NCBI GenBank assembly: GCA_964470285.1
Contig: CAYYBZ010000047.1
Location: 1-9,782, forward strand
From: CAYYBZ01 sp964470285 [NCBI: uncultured Oligoflexia bacterium]
GTDB lineage: Bacteria > Bdellovibrionota_G > CAYYBZ01
DNA length: 9,782 nt
Direction: 5' to 3'
The notes under the pieces were generated by a model. It worked only from the letters and a program-made list of their open reading frames with translations, searched no databases and was not told the DNA's origin. A program made the position numbers and the translations under genes. This document shows, one piece after another, positions 8,034-9,782 of the stretch; within the stretch, counting starts at the first letter, position 1; the number at the start of each line of letters is the position of its first letter.

Positions 8034-8426
8034 TTATCTCTTTGAATATTGATACCTTGCTCTGGCTCCTTTTTGCCCATACTTTTTTCTTTCCTTAACG
8101 CGTGGATCCCTTGTCAGTAAACCTTCCTTCTTTAACTTACTCCTAAGATCAGGATCAAGTTTTACAAGGGCTCTTGAAAGACCGTGTGCTATGGCACCTA
8201 TCTGGCTTTGGGTACCGCCGCCCCTAACATTAACTGAAAGATCAATTTTGTCTTTGTGTCCTGTCAGCTCTAAAGGAAATAAAACCCTTCCTTTAGTCGG
8301 AATCTCTCCGAAGTAGGTATCCAGTGTTTTTTCATTGATAGAAACGTCACCCTTGCCCGATTTAATATAAACTCTTGCAACCGATGTTTTTCTTCTTCCA
8401 ACAGCATGTATAAATTCAAGTGCCAT
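8034..8426 (-). CDS. rpsI: Small subunit ribosomal protein S9
   Basis: This full-length 130-residue S9 (uS9) carries the family hallmarks. These are the N-terminal GRRKTSVARVYI (10-21), the central VNVRGGGTQSQIGAIAHGLSRAL (65-87), the R-D-P-R-V-K-E-R-K-K-Y-G stretch (106-117) and the basic tail ending in YQYSKR. The C-terminal Lys/Arg tail reaches into the P site of the 30S subunit and touches tRNA; the usual terminal SKR is kept. AAGGAG (8441-8446) is the ribosome binding site, with a somewhat long 14-nt gap to the ATG. It follows rplM by 26 nt and is clearly co-transcribed with it, the standard L13-S9 pair. Transcription ends at the terminator at 7980-8008. Confidence 0.98.
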   Translation of the reverse strand: MALEFIHAVGRRKTSVARVYIKSGKGDVSINEKTLDTYFGEIPTKGRVLFPLELTGHKDKIDLSVNVRGGGTQSQIGAIAHGLSRALVKLDPDLRSKLKKEGLLTRDPRVKERKKYGQKGARARYQYSKR

Positions 8427-8452
8427 AATTATACTCTAAGCTCCTTTTTCTT

Positions 8453-8881
8453 TTACTTAACAACTTTAGGCTTCTGGGCGCTGTGAGGATGGTTCTCTCC
8501 GGCGTAAACCTTAAGTTTTCCGATTAGCTTTTTCCCGAGCCGTGTTTTGGGAAGCATTCCCTTAACCGCCTTTTTCAAAAGCTCACCCGGATGTTTTGCA
8601 AGTAATTCTTCGGCCGTTATCTTTTTCAAACCGCCTATGTAGCCTGTATGCCTGTAATAGATTTTGTTCTTCATTTTATTACCGGTAAGCCTAACCTTAT
8701 CAGCGTTCACTACGACTACAAAATCTCCGGAATCCATATGAGGCGTATAGTCGGGTTTATTCTTACCCCTTAAAATATTGGCTATTTCGCTGGCAAGTCT
8801 TCCAAGTACTTTATCTTTGGCATCAAAAAGAAACCAGCCTCTATTTTCAAGGTCTTTTGATGTTTTCATGTAAGTTTTCAT
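8453..8881 (-). CDS. rplM: Large subunit ribosomal protein L13
   Basis: This 142-residue L13 (uL13) is the normal bacterial length. It begins [34 protein letters not shown], matching the family's usual 'MKT..AK....R.W.vvDA..k.LGRLA' opening. It continues with [24 protein letters not shown], the YRHTGYIGG motif (76-84) and [11 protein letters not shown] (107-117). L13 is an early 23S rRNA binding protein needed for 50S assembly. I keep the first ATG (8881) because the family start aligns there, not at the internal Met5. No strong Shine-Dalgarno is visible upstream. It is first in the rplM-rpsI operon, driven by the promoter at 8924-8952. Confidence 0.98.
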   Translation of the reverse strand: MKTYMKTSKDLENRGWFLFDAKDKVLGRLASEIANILRGKNKPDYTPHMDSGDFVVVVNADKVRLTGNKMKNKIYYRHTGYIGGLKKITAEELLAKHPGELLKKAVKGMLPKTRLGKKLIGKLKVYAGENHPHSAQKPKVVK

Positions 8882-8923
8882 ATTCTAAGCAATTTGTCCG
8901 TTATGATTATTAAAAAACGCTAC

Positions 8924-8952
8924 TTTCTAAGCTATTAAGGTAATAAAGTCAA
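8924..8952 (-). promoter_or_regulatory. Sigma-70-type promoter of rplM-rpsI
   Basis: On the minus strand the -35 box TTGACT (8947-8952, five of six matches) is followed after 17 bp by TAGAAA (8924-8929, four of six). Transcription would start near 8917, leaving about 36 nt of leader before rplM. The 183-bp region between rplM and the divergent wzi-like gene holds no other element I can support. No clear plus-strand promoter stands out. Confidence 0.55.
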
Positions 8953-9064
8953 GCATTTCTTTGATGAAGTAATTATTAATGAATTATGGGTAGCAGATAA
9001 ATACATCAGAGCAGGTAATAATTTCCTTTTAAATATAAGCAGTCTAAACTATTATATCCGAACT

Positions 9065-9782
9065 GTGAGGTTAAAAACACTAGTATTATTAATATGTTGT
9101 CTACTGTTTCCGCTGATGGCCATTGCTGCCTCGTCTAATGTTCCCCCACAAAGTAACCTCTACGATAAGCTTGAAAAACTTAGGGCTTTCGGCCTTATTG
9201 ATACTTATGTAACAGGTATTAAACCTATTTCCAGACTGGAGTTCGCACGCCAGCTTAAAGAGGCGATAATCAACAGAAATAAAAACGTTTCCGATAACTT
9301 CTCCCTGATTGATGAAATTCTTGTTGAACTCAAAAATGAATTTTCTCAAGAGCTCGATAAAGGAAAAGATAAAATAAGAAACAGATTCCTCAACAGTGCA
9401 TCGATCGAAACAATATTTTTAAGACAAAATCCTACTCCCCACCTTGAAACCATTGCACAAAACAAGACTCTGGCATCAAACCGTTCCGGTCAAAATTTAT
9501 CCGACGGCATAAATACTGTACTGAGTAGCAACGGCTGGATTGATTTTTACGATAATGTCTCTATATATCTTGAGCCCCGAATGGTTACAAGACAGAAAGG
9601 GGACAAATTCGACTTCGATATGGCAAAGGGTTACATGAAATTCGGGATTAAAAACATTGAACTTGAGCTGGGCAGGGATGATGTAATGTACGGTTTCGGC
9701 TACTCCGGTCAGATGCAAATGAGTAATAATGCGCTGGGACTTACAATGGCAAAGCTTTCCACACCCAGACCGTTTTATTTTC
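9065..9782 (+). CDS. Wzi-family capsule assembly-like outer-membrane protein (C-terminus missing)
   Basis: The plus-strand frame starting at a GTG (9065) stays open to the right edge, giving 239 codons. The first 22 residues (VRLKTLVLLICCLLFPLMAIAA) form a clear signal peptide. A helical segment follows: LYDKLEKLRAFGLIDTYVTG (32-51), then KPISRLEFARQLKEA (53-67). This 'one helix, aromatic-Gly loop, Pro-x-Ser-R-x-E-x-A-R' pattern is characteristic of long Wzi-like proteins, in which it precedes the beta-barrel. Further on, LELGRDDVMYGFGYSGQMQM (200-219), SNNALGL (220-226) and KLSTPRPFYF (230-239) match the conserved core of the Wzi family (Pfam Caps_assemb_Wzi). There the barrel anchors or organises surface capsular polysaccharide. 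The barrel is cut by the window edge. The GTG has no obvious Shine-Dalgarno, but the signal peptide sits right behind it. It diverges from rplM and is unrelated to the ribosomal operon. No capsule synthesis genes are visible on this side. Confidence 0.82.
   Translation, partial: MRLKTLVLLICCLLFPLMAIAASSNVPPQSNLYDKLEKLRAFGLIDTYVTGIKPISRLEFARQLKEAIINRNKNVSDNFSLIDEILVELKNEFSQELDKGKDKIRNRFLNSASIETIFLRQNPTPHLETIAQNKTLASNRSGQNLSDGINTVLSSNGWIDFYDNVSIYLEPRMVTRQKGDKFDFDMAKGYMKFGIKNIELELGRDDVMYGFGYSGQMQMSNNALGLTMAKLSTPRPFYF

Noticed and set aside
9101-9718. Two minus-strand frames of 82 and 73 codons at the right edge
   Set aside because: The plus strand carries an uninterrupted frame with a signal peptide and Wzi-family motifs across the whole stretch.

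Overview
This window comes from a low-GC (I estimate high 30s percent), Gram-negative-type bacterium. The evidence is sigma-54 with its activator-dependent architecture, a Wzi-type outer-membrane barrel and Sec-type signal peptides. The housekeeping order (rplM-rpsI, pyrG, rpoN-hpf-rapZ) recalls Desulfobacterota (former Deltaproteobacteria) and related deep-branching Gram-negative phyla. The sequence alone does not fix the species.

Almost everything is read on the minus strand, so transcription runs from high to low coordinates. At the right edge, a plus-strand gene (9065 to the end, 3' end missing) encodes an exported Wzi-family capsule assembly-like protein. It diverges from the ribosomal protein pair rplM (L13) and rpsI (S9), which has a credible sigma-70-type promoter at 8924-8952. 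This pair ends at a strong bidirectional rho-independent terminator (7980-8008) flanked by two further hairpins, one of them a perfect 32-bp palindrome. Then follows pyrG (CTP synthase).

After a very AT-rich 266-bp gap comes the rpoN cluster. The gap holds a good rpoN promoter, two operator-like inverted repeats lying over its -35 and -10 boxes, and a four-unit heptanucleotide repeat inside a 7-bp inverted repeat. The cluster is rpoN (sigma-54), hpf (short ribosome hibernation factor) and rapZ (nucleotide-binding RNase adapter). The ptsN gene, common in this cluster elsewhere, is absent here.

Downstream of rapZ, with short gaps and no visible terminator, lie an exported GH42-like glycoside hydrolase and, 15 nt further on, a multi-spanning GT-C type glycosyltransferase cut by the left edge. 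The two form a probable surface-glycan module appended to the rpoN-hpf-rapZ operon.

Most of the window is conserved core genome. I see no CRISPR array, tRNA, rRNA, transposase, phage or defence system. The least ordinary parts are the GH42-like/GT-C pair, the rpoN control region and the hairpin cluster between rpsI and pyrG. I did not find a convincing wholly new system.
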